From the NCBI RefSeq assembly GCF_002746455.1, contig NZ_NWUW01000001.1:310001-374000 (forward strand): DNA of 64,000 nucleotides. Reading direction: 5' to 3'. Positions 28,313-37,667 of this stretch are shown here, in pieces. The translations under genes were made by a program, and so were the position numbers. Numbering within the stretch: position 1 is the stretch's first letter; each line of letters begins with the position of its first letter. Under the pieces are notes generated by a model. That model saw only the letters and a list, made by a program, of their open reading frames with translations. It was not told the origin of the DNA and did not search any database. The DNA is from Bacillus fungorum. Lineage in GTDB: Bacteria; Bacillota; Bacilli; Bacillales; Bacillaceae_G.

Positions 28313-29572
28313 ATGAAGAAAGCATTATCATTATTAACGGTTTCAGCATTATCAATTGGTATGTTATCTGCATGTGGACCGAAAGATTCAGGGAAAAAAG
28401 AAGAAAGTAAAGCGAAGAAAGATTACGATCTTCTCGTTTGGGAAGATGATAAAAAAGGTGTTGGTTTAGAACCAGCAGTGAAAAGCTTTGAGGAAAAATA
28501 TAAAGTAAAAGTAAAAGTTGTTGAAATGCAAATGACAGATCAAGTGAAAAAGTTACGCCTTGATGGTCCAGCGGGGACAGGACCAGATGTTGTAACATTG
28601 CCACATGATCAAATTGGTAACGCAGTAACAGAAGGTTTACTTTCTGAAGTGAAAGCTGATGATGCGGTAAAGAGTAAATTTACTGATTCATCAATAAAAG
28701 CACAGACATATAACGGAAAATTATATGGTTTACCAAAAGCAATTGAGACACCAATCTTTATTTACAATAAAAAATTAATGCCAAAAGCACCAGAAACGAT
28801 GGACGAGCTGTTTAATTTCTCAAAAGAATTTACGAAGGATGGCAAGTACGGATTTTTAACATTAGGAGATAACTTCTACTTTGCTAATGCTTTCATGGCA
28901 GGTATGGGTGGTTATGTGTTTGGTGAAAAAGATGGAAAGCCAAATGCAAGTGATGTTGGATTAAATAATAGCGGAGCAGTACAAGGTGCTGAATATCTTC
29001 AAAAATGGTACAAAGAAAAGTTATTCCCAAAAGGTATTATCGGTGAATCTGGTGGACCTGCTGCTGATGGGCTATTTAACGAAGGAAAAGCAGCATCTAT
29101 CATGAACGGCCCATGGGCGTTCCAAGCAATGGAAAAGAACGGAATTGATTATGGTGTTGCTCCAATGCCGAAATTACCAAATGGTCAACCAATGAAAACG
29201 TTTGTTGGGGTTAAAGGATGGCATGTAACAAGTTTCTCTAAACAAAATGATTTAGCTACAAAGTTCACTGAATGGGTAACGAATGAAGAAAACGCAAAAA
29301 TTAGATTTGAGAAAACAAAAGAAATTCCTCCAGTAAAAGCAGTAATGGAAGATCCAATTATTAAAGATAACGAAGCTGCAAAAGCAGTTGCAACACAATC
29401 TGAAAATGGAATTCCAATGCCAAACATTCCAGAAATGCAAGAAGTATGGAAACCAGCTGGAGATGCGCTTCAATTAGTTGTTACGGATAAAGAGGCACCA
29501 AAAGCAGCGCTTGATAATGCAGTGAAGCAAATTAAAGGTAATATTGAGGCAAATCATAGTAAGAAAAAATAA
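28313..29572 (+). CDS. mdxE: Maltodextrin-binding lipoprotein of ABC transporter
   Basis: Extracellular solute-binding protein of 419 residues, family 1. The signal peptide ends in LSACG (lipobox, Cys ~19), so it is tethered to the outer membrane face. The mature part has the family hinge segments (YNGKLYGLPKAIETPIFIYN, NGPWAFQAMEKNGIDYGVAP). It hands maltodextrins to the two permeases encoded next. MKKALSLL at 28313 has a GGGAGG site; the frame opens at 28229 within the operator region. A stem-loop follows, before the first permease gene. Confidence 0.93.
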   Translation: MKKALSLLTVSALSIGMLSACGPKDSGKKEESKAKKDYDLLVWEDDKKGVGLEPAVKSFEEKYKVKVKVVEMQMTDQVKKLRLDGPAGTGPDVVTLPHDQIGNAVTEGLLSEVKADDAVKSKFTDSSIKAQTYNGKLYGLPKAIETPIFIYNKKLMPKAPETMDELFNFSKEFTKDGKYGFLTLGDNFYFANAFMAGMGGYVFGEKDGKPNASDVGLNNSGAVQGAEYLQKWYKEKLFPKGIIGESGGPAADGLFNEGKAASIMNGPWAFQAMEKNGIDYGVAPMPKLPNGQPMKTFVGVKGWHVTSFSKQNDLATKFTEWVTNEENAKIRFEKTKEIPPVKAVMEDPIIKDNEAAKAVATQSENGIPMPNIPEMQEVWKPAGDALQLVVTDKEAPKAALDNAVKQIKGNIEANHSKKK

Positions 29573-29577
29573 GGTGA

Positions 29578-29609
29578 AATTCGTGCTTCTAATATGAGGG
29601 GCACGAATT
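29578..29609 (+). other. Intercistronic stem-loop between mdxE and mdxF
   Basis: AATTCGTGC and GCACGAATT around a 14-base loop with no U-run. The position suggests mRNA protection that raises binding-protein output over permease output. Confidence 0.55.
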
Positions 29610-29636
29610 CTCTCCCAGAAAAAAGGGGGAAGGAAC

Positions 29637-30938
29637 ATGCAAACATCTATGGAACCAGCAAACGGCCTAAACGGTTCAAAACATAGGAAAATGGCAACCA
29701 TGTTATCAATCATTCCAGGCGTGGGCCAAATGTATAATAAACAATTTGTAAAAGGTCTTATTTTTCTAGTATTAACAGGTTCATTTATTGTAGCCTTTGC
29801 TGATTTATTAAATATGGGATTATGGGGAATTGTAACGCTTGGGACAGAAGTTCCACGTGACCATTCTGTCTTTCTATTAGTAGAAGGAATCTTGGCACTC
29901 ATTGTCATCGTGTTTGGACTTGGAATATATGCATTTAATTTATATGACGCATATCAAAACGGGAAGAAACGTGATATAGGAACACCATTAAACTCTGTAA
30001 AAGAGCAATACCGTAATTTACTAGATCAAGGTTTTCCATATTTAATGGTTTCACCAGGTTTTCTATTACTTATCTTTGTAGTTGTATTTCCAATCATCTT
30101 CGTAATTTTAATTGGATTTACGAACTATGATTTATATCACTCTCCTCCGGCTAAATTAGTAGATTGGGTAGGATTTAAAAACTTTATTGATATCTTTACA
30201 TTACCGATGTGGAGAGAAACGTTTTTAAGTGTATTTTCTTGGACTGTCATTTGGACATTCGTTGCAACGACATTACAAGTTGCGCTTGGTATTTTCTTAG
30301 CGATTATCGTAAATCAGCCTGGTATTAAAGGGAAGGCAATTATTCGAACAATCTTCATTTTACCGTGGGCAGTTCCAGCATTCGTATCTATTCTTGTTTT
30401 CTCAGGTATGTTTAATGAAACATTTGGAGCAATTAACAATCAAGTATTGGCTTTATTCGGAATTGAAAAGATTGCTTGGATGACAGATCCATTTTGGGCG
30501 AAGGTTGCTTTAATTATGATTCAAACGTGGCTTGGATTCCCATTTGTCTTTGCAATGACGACAGGTATATTGCAATCGATTCCAGGAGAATTATATGAAG
30601 CAGCTACAGTGGATGGAGCTACTGCTTGGCAACAGTTTCGTAAAATTACATTACCACTTGTTCTATATGCAACAGCACCAATATTAATTACGCAATATAC
30701 GTTTAACTTTAATAACTTTAGTATCATCTATCTATTTAACGGCGGAGGTCCTGCTGTAGCTGGACAAGACGCAGGTGGAACAGATATTTTAATTTCATGG
30801 ATTTATAAGTTAACGATGACTTCGGCGCAGTACGGGAAAGCAGCAGCTCTTACAATGATATTATCGTTAATTGTTATTACAGTTGCGTTATGGCAATTTA
30901 AGAGAACAAAATCATTCCAAGAAGAGGATATGATGTAA
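29637..30938 (+). CDS. mdxF: Maltodextrin ABC transporter permease (MalF type)
   Basis: Inner-membrane permease of 433 residues with an N-terminal hydrophobic pair of segments (~25-110), a cytoplasmic link, and the six-segment MalF core. The EAA loop contacting the ATPase is EAATVDGATAWQQFRKITLP (~320). Long N-terminal parts of this kind are usual in Bacillus MdxF/MalC. The ATG follows AAAGGGGGAAGG. mdxG starts at the base after its stop. Confidence 0.93.
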   Translation: MQTSMEPANGLNGSKHRKMATMLSIIPGVGQMYNKQFVKGLIFLVLTGSFIVAFADLLNMGLWGIVTLGTEVPRDHSVFLLVEGILALIVIVFGLGIYAFNLYDAYQNGKKRDIGTPLNSVKEQYRNLLDQGFPYLMVSPGFLLLIFVVVFPIIFVILIGFTNYDLYHSPPAKLVDWVGFKNFIDIFTLPMWRETFLSVFSWTVIWTFVATTLQVALGIFLAIIVNQPGIKGKAIIRTIFILPWAVPAFVSILVFSGMFNETFGAINNQVLALFGIEKIAWMTDPFWAKVALIMIQTWLGFPFVFAMTTGILQSIPGELYEAATVDGATAWQQFRKITLPLVLYATAPILITQYTFNFNNFSIIYLFNGGGPAVAGQDAGGTDILISWIYKLTMTSAQYGKAAALTMILSLIVITVALWQFKRTKSFQEEDMM

Positions 30939-31781
30939 ATGAATATTAAAAGACAAAAGATGTTACGTCTCTCATTAAGTTATCTCGTTATTTTCGTAAT
31001 GTGTGCCATCATTTTCTATCCATTATTATGGATTATTGGCTCATCGTTTAATCCGGGTGATAGTTTATCTGGATCAAGTATTATTCCGCAAAATGCAACG
31101 TTAGATCATTATCGTAAGTTATTAGATTTAGAGAATAGTAATTATTTACTATGGTATAAAAACACATTAAAAGTAAGTGTTTTAACGATGATTTTTTCAG
31201 TGTTAGCAATTAGCTTTACTGCTTATGCATTCTCGAGATACCGTTTTGTTGGAAGAAAAAATGGTTTATTAACATTTTTAATTCTGCAAATGATTCCAAA
31301 CTTTGCAGCGTTAATCGCTCTATACGTATTAGCGCAGTTAACAGGATTAATTGATACGCACCTTGCATTAATTTTAATTTATGTAGGCGGGGCAATCCCA
31401 ATGAATACATGGCTTATGAAAGGGTATTTTGATACGATTCCGAAAGAATTGGATGAGTCAGCTCGTATGGATGGGGCAGGACATTTCCGTATTTTTTGGC
31501 AAATCATTATGCCACTTGCAAAGCCGATCGTAGCGGTTGTGGCGTTATTCACTTTCATCGGTCCATTTACAGATTTCATTTTAGCGAGTATTATTTTGCG
31601 CACACCAGAAAATTATACGTTAGCAGTTGGGTTATATGAAATGGTAGCGAAGAAATTTGGTAATGAATTTACAACGTTTGCAGCGGGTTCAGTATTGATT
31701 GCAATCCCAATTTCAATTTTATTCCTATCATTACAAAAATACTTTATCTCTGGTTTAACTGCTGGAGGTACGAAAGGATGA
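30939..31781 (+). CDS. mdxG: Maltodextrin ABC transporter permease (MalG type)
   Basis: Six-segment permease of 280 residues, partner of MdxF. EAA-type loop ELDESARMDGAGHFRIFWQI (~170) and C-terminal SGLTAGGTKG, which in MalG homologs reaches the ATPase. Starts right after the mdxF stop, so translation is coupled. A terminator follows at the stop. The ATPase must come from msmX at 23153. Confidence 0.94.
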   Translation: MNIKRQKMLRLSLSYLVIFVMCAIIFYPLLWIIGSSFNPGDSLSGSSIIPQNATLDHYRKLLDLENSNYLLWYKNTLKVSVLTMIFSVLAISFTAYAFSRYRFVGRKNGLLTFLILQMIPNFAALIALYVLAQLTGLIDTHLALILIYVGGAIPMNTWLMKGYFDTIPKELDESARMDGAGHFRIFWQIIMPLAKPIVAVVALFTFIGPFTDFILASIILRTPENYTLAVGLYEMVAKKFGNEFTTFAAGSVLIAIPISILFLSLQKYFISGLTAGGTKG

Positions 31782-31808
31782 AAAATGGGACATTACGTCC
31801 CATTTTTC
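31781..31808 (+). terminator. Terminator of mdxEFG
   Basis: AAAAATGGGAC and GTCCCATTTTT around ATTAC. Confidence 0.8.
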
Positions 31809-31849
31809 TTTTCATCTCCCTATAAAAAATTTTATAGGGAGATGAAAAG
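31808..31849. repeat. 42-base perfect inverted repeat before the LacI-type regulator
   Basis: Twenty-base perfect arms starting CTTTTCATCTCCC around AA. It overlaps the terminator end by one base and ends five bases before a TTGACA. Could be a second terminator or an operator. Confidence 0.75.
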
Positions 31850-31998
31850 AGATTTGACATCACATATGAAAAGAAGTGAAATAAATAGTATATTATAGTA
31901 TAGGAAAAAAGAGCTATATCCCTTACAATACATGGAGAGGGAGAATAGGATAGGTTTTGCAAGATAGAATCAATGAAAGTTTATGACTTCTCCTATTA

Positions 31999-32015
31999 CT
32001 TGCAACGGGTGCAAG
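31999..32015. promoter_or_regulatory. Possible autoregulatory operator
   Basis: CTTGCA-ACGGG-TGCAAG inverted repeat 49 bases before the regulator start; LacI-like half sites with unusual spacing. Confidence 0.4.
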
Positions 32016-32063
32016 ATAAAAATATATACAAAATGGCAGAGAATTGAAAGGAGGGGGATTTTT

Positions 32064-33086
32064 ATGACAGTTACAATTAAAGATGTGGCGAAGAAGGCGA
32101 ATGTAGCACCATCCACCGTTTCTCGTGTAATTGCTGATAATCCAAGTATAAGTGAAAAAACAAAGCGTCGTGTTCGGAAAGTAATGAGTGAACTAGGGTA
32201 TCATCCCAATTTAAACGCAAGAAACCTAGCTAACCAAACAACAAAAACACTTGGCCTTGTTATGCCAAGTTCTGCAAGTAAAGCTTTTCAAAATCCGTTT
32301 TTCCCAGAAGTTATAAGAGGGATTAGTTCATTTGCACATGTGGAAGGGTATGCGCTTTATATGTCGACAGGTGAAACGGAAGATGAAATTTTTAATGGTG
32401 TTGTAAAGATGGTGCAGGGACGCCAAATTGGTGGCATTATTCTTTTATATTCAAGAGAGAATGATCGGATCATTCAATATTTGCATAAACAAAATTTCCC
32501 GTTCGTATTGATCGGGAAACCATATGATCGTAAAGAAGAAATTACATATGTAGATAATGACAATTATACAGCTGCAAGAGAAGTGGCAGAATATTTGATT
32601 TCATTAGGTCATAAACAAATCGCGTTCATCGGCGGTGGATCTGATTTACTTGTAACGAGAGATCGTTTGGCTGGTATGAGTGATGCTTTAAAATTAGCAG
32701 ACATTTTATTGCCGAAAGAGTATATTTTACATTTTGATTTTTCAAGAGAAAGTGGTCAACAAGCCGTGGAGGAATTAATGGGGCTAAAGCAACCACCGAC
32801 AGCAATTATGGCAACGGATGACTTGATTGGACTTGGTGTGCTAAGTGCACTTTCTAAAAAAGGATTCGTTGTACCGAAGGATGTTTCTATTGTAAGCTTT
32901 AATAATGCTTTATTATCAGAAATTGCGAGTCCGCCACTTTCGACAGTTGATGTGAATATATACCAGCTAGGATATGAGGCAGCAAAAGCTTTAGTTGATA
33001 AAGTAGAGAATGCGGAGTCTACTGCAAAGTGTATCATTATTCCGCATAAATTACTGAAGCGTCAAACTTGCGATCATTATGCATAA
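32064..33086 (+). CDS. mdxR: LacI-family maltodextrin operon regulator
   Basis: LacI/GalR regulator of 340 residues. The helix-turn-helix is TIKDVAKKANVAPSTVSRVI (residues ~3-22), with the hinge at ARNLANQTTKTLGLV and a periplasmic-binding-like ligand domain. It most likely binds the GCAAACG-type operators found upstream of msmX, malL, neopullulanase and mdxE, with maltose or maltodextrin as inducer. GGAGGGGG fits ATG 32064; the frame opens at 31983. The terminator after it is shared with the convergent aminotransferase. Confidence 0.88.
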   Translation: MTVTIKDVAKKANVAPSTVSRVIADNPSISEKTKRRVRKVMSELGYHPNLNARNLANQTTKTLGLVMPSSASKAFQNPFFPEVIRGISSFAHVEGYALYMSTGETEDEIFNGVVKMVQGRQIGGIILLYSRENDRIIQYLHKQNFPFVLIGKPYDRKEEITYVDNDNYTAAREVAEYLISLGHKQIAFIGGGSDLLVTRDRLAGMSDALKLADILLPKEYILHFDFSRESGQQAVEELMGLKQPPTAIMATDDLIGLGVLSALSKKGFVVPKDVSIVSFNNALLSEIASPPLSTVDVNIYQLGYEAAKALVDKVENAESTAKCIIIPHKLLKRQTCDHYA

Positions 33087-33116
33087 AAAAAGCTAAGAGT
33101 TTAACTCTTAGCTTTT
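33086..33116. terminator. Bidirectional terminator
   Basis: AAAAAGCTAAGAGT and its complement around TTA. It overlaps the last codons of the leftward aminotransferase gene. Confidence 0.82.
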
Positions 33117-34264
33117 TGTTGTAGAAAAGCTTCTAAACGGTCACAGCCTTCTTTTAAAGTTTCGATACTATATGCATAAGACAAGCGAAGGTAGCCTTCA
33201 CCATATTCAGAGAATGCTGTTCCAGGAACGACGGCAAGTCCAGCTTCTTTGACAAGGTCAAGTGCAAAATCAAATGATGAAGATGTTAAATGGCCAACAT
33301 ATGGGAATAAGTAAAATGCACCTGTTGGCTTTTCAACTGTTAAGCCCATTTGAATGAGTCTATTATATACGTAATCAAGGCGTTTTTTGTATTGATGACG
33401 CATCATTTTTGGTGCATCTTTAGCAGCTGTTAATGCTTCAATTGCAGCATATTGAGCGATTGAAGTAGCGCACGTTACGTTGTATTGATGAACTTTTAAT
33501 ATATGCCCAGCTAAATAGCTTGGTGCGAATAATAGACCGATACGCCAGCCAGTCATAGAATGAGATTTTGATAAACCGTTAATGACGATAGTCTTTTCAC
33601 GCATTTCTGGGAAATGAGCGATAGATGTATGCGTTTGTTCATATACAAGTTCGCTATAAATTTCATCAGAAAGGACGAAAATGTTTTTATCTTTTAAAAC
33701 ATGTACAATATCTTGTAGTTCTTCTTTTGATAAAGTTACACCAGTTGGATTAGAAGGATACGGTAGTACGACGCATCTTGTTTTTTCTGTAATGGCATTT
33801 TCTAGTGCATTGGCTGTTAAACGGAAGCCAGTTTCACGAACATCGATAAAAATAGGTGTTGCGCCACATAACCGAATAATCGGTTCGTATCCTGGATAAA
33901 TAGGGGCAGGTAAAATGACTTCTGTTCCTGGCTCTAAAATCGTTCGAAATGCAACATCAATTGCTTCACTGGCACCGATTGTAACGATGGTTTCGTTTTC
34001 AGGTGAATAATGTAAATCGTAGTTATCTTTTACAAAGTTACAAGCTGCCTTGCGTAATTCTAGTAAACCAGCGTTATGTGTATAGCTTGTATAGTTTTCT
34101 GTAATAGCCCGTTTTGCTGCTTCTTTTACGAGAGAAGGTGTAGGAAAATCGGGTTGTCCAATTGTTAAAGAGATAAGATTATCATAGTTTTGAATCATGT
34201 TAGAGAATTGACGGATTCCAGAAATTTGGATGTCCTTTACTCTAGGATTAATGAATTGTTCCAT
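33101..34264 (-). CDS. patA: PLP-dependent aminotransferase (PatA type)
   Basis: Class I aminotransferase of 387 residues, close in layout to B. subtilis PatA (aromatic/branched amino donors, N-acetyl-diaminopimelate steps have been proposed for this group). SLTIGQPDFPTP (~33) is the substrate arm; PYPSNPTGVT (~167) and the lysine motif GLSKSHSMTGWRIG (~228) bind PLP. Specificity cannot be read. If it acts on acetylated tetrahydrodipicolinate, it would fill the transaminase step between DapH and DapL encoded at 59-61 kb. Single gene. Confidence 0.82.
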   Translation of the reverse strand: MEQFINPRVKDIQISGIRQFSNMIQNYDNLISLTIGQPDFPTPSLVKEAAKRAITENYTSYTHNAGLLELRKAACNFVKDNYDLHYSPENETIVTIGASEAIDVAFRTILEPGTEVILPAPIYPGYEPIIRLCGATPIFIDVRETGFRLTANALENAITEKTRCVVLPYPSNPTGVTLSKEELQDIVHVLKDKNIFVLSDEIYSELVYEQTHTSIAHFPEMREKTIVINGLSKSHSMTGWRIGLLFAPSYLAGHILKVHQYNVTCATSIAQYAAIEALTAAKDAPKMMRHQYKKRLDYVYNRLIQMGLTVEKPTGAFYLFPYVGHLTSSSFDFALDLVKEAGLAVVPGTAFSEYGEGYLRLSYAYSIETLKEGCDRLEAFLQQKAKS

Positions 34265-34387
34265 TGTATCTCCCTTTCTTCCGTTTGAAAATTAAGTTCA
34301 TTTTAACATATTTTCTATGATTTCGCTTGCGTATATATTATGTAGAAAGAGAGGGTTAACAGAAAAAAAGCCGCTGTAAGCGACTTT

Positions 34388-34588
34388 TTAATATCCGTAT
34401 TCCCAATCTATTTCATCTTCATTCCAAAGTACAGAGGATACTTTGCCAAGGTTAACGACTGATTCATTCACAGCACATGTGCAATTTTCTTCTCCTGTTT
34501 TATGCTGTAACTCTTCATATACTGATTTCTCAACATTTTCTAGAACGACCAAATTTTCTTCTTTTAAAACAAGCGTAGTACCCGCCAT
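34388..34588 (-). CDS. Hypothetical protein, 66 residues
   Basis: Acidic soluble protein ending DEIDWEYGY; two cysteines in NCTCAV near residue 36 could be redox active or bind metal with a partner. Family not recognised. GGAGGAAG precedes the ATG, which supports it as real. The region 34589-34897 holds only regulatory sequence for the next gene, with TATAAT at about 34859. Confidence 0.65.
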   Translation of the reverse strand: MAGTTLVLKEENLVVLENVEKSVYEELQHKTGEENCTCAVNESVVNLGKVSSVLWNEDEIDWEYGY

Positions 34589-34897
34589 ATTTATCTTCCT
34601 CCTACTAAAATAATGATCACTTATTTGTAAACATAGATAGTATGGATTATATGCTGTATTTTGCTATAGTTGTCCGTCTCATGAAGTATTTTTTATTTTC
34701 TTTGTAATCCGTATTCATTGTATACTGCCGGGCAGAAATTTGGTACAGGGTTTACATTCATTTCGAAAATCTGTAACAATTATTATGTGTTGTTAACAAA
34801 GAATTAACAAATATGTTAAGAAAAATCAAAATTTTAAAACAAATAAACCCGTAAAATGATATAATCATATCAAAATACATATAGGGGATGAGAGGCT

Positions 34898-36172
34898 ATG
34901 GAGCTGATCCGTGATTTAATGATCCAAATTGCCATCATTATTTTGCCACTATTTTTATATGAAGCGATTCGTTTAAATCGTTATCAAGAAATGCCTCCGA
35001 AGCCGAACCGCTACTTTATTATGTTTTTATCTAGCATTACACTCGTTCTCTCCATGACATACTCTATTTGTTTTGGTGATGTTTGTGGGTATAACTTTCA
35101 TCTAATCCCAATTGTTAGTGGTTTTCTATATGGCGGGATTGTTGGTGTAATCCCGGCCGTTATTTTTGTTGCATATGAATGGGCGCTAAAAGGAGTGAGC
35201 CTTCTTCCAGTCATAGAAGTAATATTCCTATTGATAGTTCCACTGTTTTTATCAAAGAAATGGTCTCTATTTTCAAGGGATAAGAAGCTGATTTTAGCAT
35301 TTATGATTTCATCATTGTACGTGCTTGTTTCTTTAGTGATTGGCATGATTAACGTTCTGTTAGAAACAGGGTTTACACCGTATATTTCGCACCTATATAG
35401 CGGATATATATTTGCTTCGCTTATTATGGTTATGACAATGGTATTTCAGGTGTACTTAACAGAATATTTAAACGAAAATGCAATACTACGTACAGAGATG
35501 CAAAAGTCAGAAAAGCTTAATATTGTAAGTGAGTTAGCGGCAAGTGTTGCACATGAGGTTCGAAATCCGCTCACTGTTGTTCGTGGTTTTATACAATTGC
35601 TAGAAAGTACGGAAGATGTGAAGAATAAGGATTATATGCGTCTTGTACTAGCCGAATTGGACCGAGCGGAACAAATTATTTCAGATTATTTGAATTTAGC
35701 AAGGCCACAAATTGAGAAAAAGGAACACATTTGTTTATCGGCGCAATTAATAGAAATGACTACACTTATGTCATCATTTGCAGCGATGCAAGGTGTATAT
35801 TTGCAAGTTGAGATTTCTGAAAGTCTTTATACAATCGGTGATAAGACAAAATTGAAGCAAGCAATTATGAATGTTGTTAAAAATGGTATTGAAGCCATTC
35901 AAGGAAATAAAGGATATTTAAAAGTAACGGCTATGCAAAAAGATGAAACGATTGTAATACGAGTTAAAGATAGTGGTGTTGGAATGACGAAAGAGCAGTT
36001 AGCAAGGCTCGGACAACCGTATTATTCTTTAAAAGAAAAAGGAACAGGATTAGGGCTTATGGTAACATTTAGTATCTTACAAGCGCATAATGGTACGCTG
36101 GAATATAAAAGTGAAAGTGGGAAAGGAACTGAAGCAATTATTATATTACCAGCTGTAAGAAATAAGGAATAA
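34898..36172 (+). CDS. KinB-like sporulation sensor histidine kinase
   Basis: Membrane histidine kinase of 424 residues. Residues ~5-195 hold six membrane segments of the 5TM/LytS-like type; SELAASVAHEVRNPLTVVRG (~210) has the phospho-acceptor His and is nearly identical to the B. subtilis KinB box; the ATPase has N (VKNGIEAI), G1 (DSGVGMT) and G2 (GTGLGLMV) motifs. No partner response regulator is adjacent, which fits the phosphorelay where Spo0F is the target. The ligand is unknown. Terminator after its stop. Confidence 0.85.
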   Translation: MELIRDLMIQIAIIILPLFLYEAIRLNRYQEMPPKPNRYFIMFLSSITLVLSMTYSICFGDVCGYNFHLIPIVSGFLYGGIVGVIPAVIFVAYEWALKGVSLLPVIEVIFLLIVPLFLSKKWSLFSRDKKLILAFMISSLYVLVSLVIGMINVLLETGFTPYISHLYSGYIFASLIMVMTMVFQVYLTEYLNENAILRTEMQKSEKLNIVSELAASVAHEVRNPLTVVRGFIQLLESTEDVKNKDYMRLVLAELDRAEQIISDYLNLARPQIEKKEHICLSAQLIEMTTLMSSFAAMQGVYLQVEISESLYTIGDKTKLKQAIMNVVKNGIEAIQGNKGYLKVTAMQKDETIVIRVKDSGVGMTKEQLARLGQPYYSLKEKGTGLGLMVTFSILQAHNGTLEYKSESGKGTEAIIILPAVRNKE

Positions 36173-36204
36173 AAGTTACCGATGGAGGGTAACTTTTTAT
36201 TTTA
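36171..36204. terminator. Terminator after KinB-like gene
   Basis: AAAGTTACC and GGTAACTTT around GATGGAG, then T-rich; lies between convergent genes. Confidence 0.75.
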
Positions 36205-36210
36205 TATTGT

Positions 36211-36960
36211 TTATTCATTTGTTTTTTCTTGTTTTGCTCGGCTAAATAAGCCTTTAAATGATTGCAAGAATCCTTGTTCTTTTGAGGCAGCAACCATTCT
36301 TTTTGTTTCTTGAATTTCACGAATAACTTGCATAAGTTGTGCATCACGATTAATGTCTTTATTATAAATTTGATTTACGAGTTTATTCATTTTTTCTTCT
36401 TGCTTAGATTCTCGTTTATACATATGATTCATTAATAAGTCCATCTTTTCTTTCTGAAGGGCATCTGTTTGAGCGGCATGAACCATTAACTCTTGTAGCA
36501 TTTTTTCTTGAGAGCCTTCTTTTACATAAACTTGTTGCATCAATTCATCTAGCTTTTCATCTTTTAAACGATTTTGGGTAATAAGGGTAGAATTTTGATG
36601 AATAATTGCTTCATTTAACTGAGCGAGCATTTCAAGTTTTAACATGAACTCCTCAAAGTTACGTCCATCTTCTTTTTCTTTCGGTTGTATCTCTTGCTTA
36701 TCTTGTATAACTGGTACAGGTGGGGCCTCTTTTTCTTTTAAAATAATTGGTATCGTTTCTGAAATGTCTTCTTGCAATGTAGCAGCTCTTTCATGTATAG
36801 ATTTCAATAGTTTCAAATCATCCAGTTTATAAATACGAGCATCAGCTGTTTTGGAAATCATATAACCATGTTCCTCTAACAGTTGACTATATTTACGGAC
36901 TATATGTTTTGGGATGCCTGTTTTATTCGTGACATCTTTCGTTTTATAGGTAGCTTCCAT
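36211..36960 (-). CDS. MerR-like DNA-binding protein with coiled coil (DUF3967/RacA-like)
   Basis: Protein of 249 residues. The N-terminal MerR-like helix-turn-helix (YKTKDVTNKTGIPKHIVRKY, ~5-24) is followed by a linker rich in Pro, Glu and Lys (~78-100), then a long charged coiled coil (~105-225) and a C-terminal RDAQLMQVIREIQETKRM block of the DUF3967 type. The plan resembles RacA and plasmid/chromosome-associated proteins, suggesting DNA anchoring more than classical regulation. Single gene; terminator shared with the kinase. Confidence 0.75.
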   Translation of the reverse strand: MEATYKTKDVTNKTGIPKHIVRKYSQLLEEHGYMISKTADARIYKLDDLKLLKSIHERAATLQEDISETIPIILKEKEAPPVPVIQDKQEIQPKEKEDGRNFEEFMLKLEMLAQLNEAIIHQNSTLITQNRLKDEKLDELMQQVYVKEGSQEKMLQELMVHAAQTDALQKEKMDLLMNHMYKRESKQEEKMNKLVNQIYNKDINRDAQLMQVIREIQETKRMVAASKEQGFLQSFKGLFSRAKQEKTNE

Positions 36961-37196
36961 GATATTTCCTCCCCAAAAAGTATCGTATATATCATTTCAA
37001 TCTTTTATGAGGACTTCCTTTGAAAAAGAATGTCGGAAGGTTATTAGTTTTCTACAGCATTAGTGAAAAGGTGAAGAAAAATGATAGTTTTTGGCGGAAT
37101 GGCAAAGAAGAGCTAAAATAATGTCTGAAAACATATACAGGAGAAGTTTGTTATAATAACTGAGGAAAAGAAACTGGTAGAATCATGGAGGTATAC

Positions 37197-37631
37197 ATGA
37201 ACCAATTAAAAGGTATTATCATTTCAATTATTGCAATTCTTTCTATTTTAGTAGCGGTTTATGAAGTACTTGTTCCAAAGGAAACAAGTATCAAAAAAAC
37301 AAATGCGTATGATCAAGTTCTAGAATTTCCGAAAGAGAGATATCCAGAAACAGGGAAACATATTACGGATGCGATAAAAGAAGGACATTCAGAAGTTTGT
37401 ACAATCGACCGTGGTGGTGCTGCGGAGAGAAGAAAATTATCGTTAGCTCCATACCCATCAAAAAAAGGGTATGATCGTGATGAATGGCCAATGGCGATGT
37501 GTAAAGAAGGCGGAAAAGGAGCACATATCCAATATATAAGTCCAGCAGATAACCGCGGAGCAGGGTCTTGGGTAGGAAATAAGTTAGATAAATACCCAGA
37601 TGGCACGCGTGTGAAATTTGACGTAAAGTAG
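37197..37631 (+). CDS. nucA: NucA/NucB-type DNA-entry nuclease
   Basis: Membrane-anchored nuclease of 144 residues. One N-terminal membrane helix ([16 protein letters not shown]), then the NucA/NucB domain: [12 protein letters not shown] (~65), [11 protein letters not shown] (~96, catalytic Asp/Glu) and [15 protein letters not shown] (~117). In B. subtilis NucA cuts bound DNA at the cell surface during competence. The ATG at 37197 has GGAGGT five bases before; the frame opens at 37185. Pairs with the inhibitor gene 36 bases downstream. Confidence 0.88.
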   Translation: MNQLKGIIISIIAILSILVAVYEVLVPKETSIKKTNAYDQVLEFPKERYPETGKHITDAIKEGHSEVCTIDRGGAAERRKLSLAPYPSKKGYDRDEWPMAMCKEGGKGAHIQYISPADNRGAGSWVGNKLDKYPDGTRVKFDVK

Positions 37632-37667
37632 TAGTTGCATATTTCATAATGAAGGAGGAGGGGAACG

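Noticed and set aside
37077-37092. ComK box before nucA
   Set aside because: Spacing of the AAAA and TTTT halves does not fit the rule and no second box is seen; kept only as a note in the nuclease finding.
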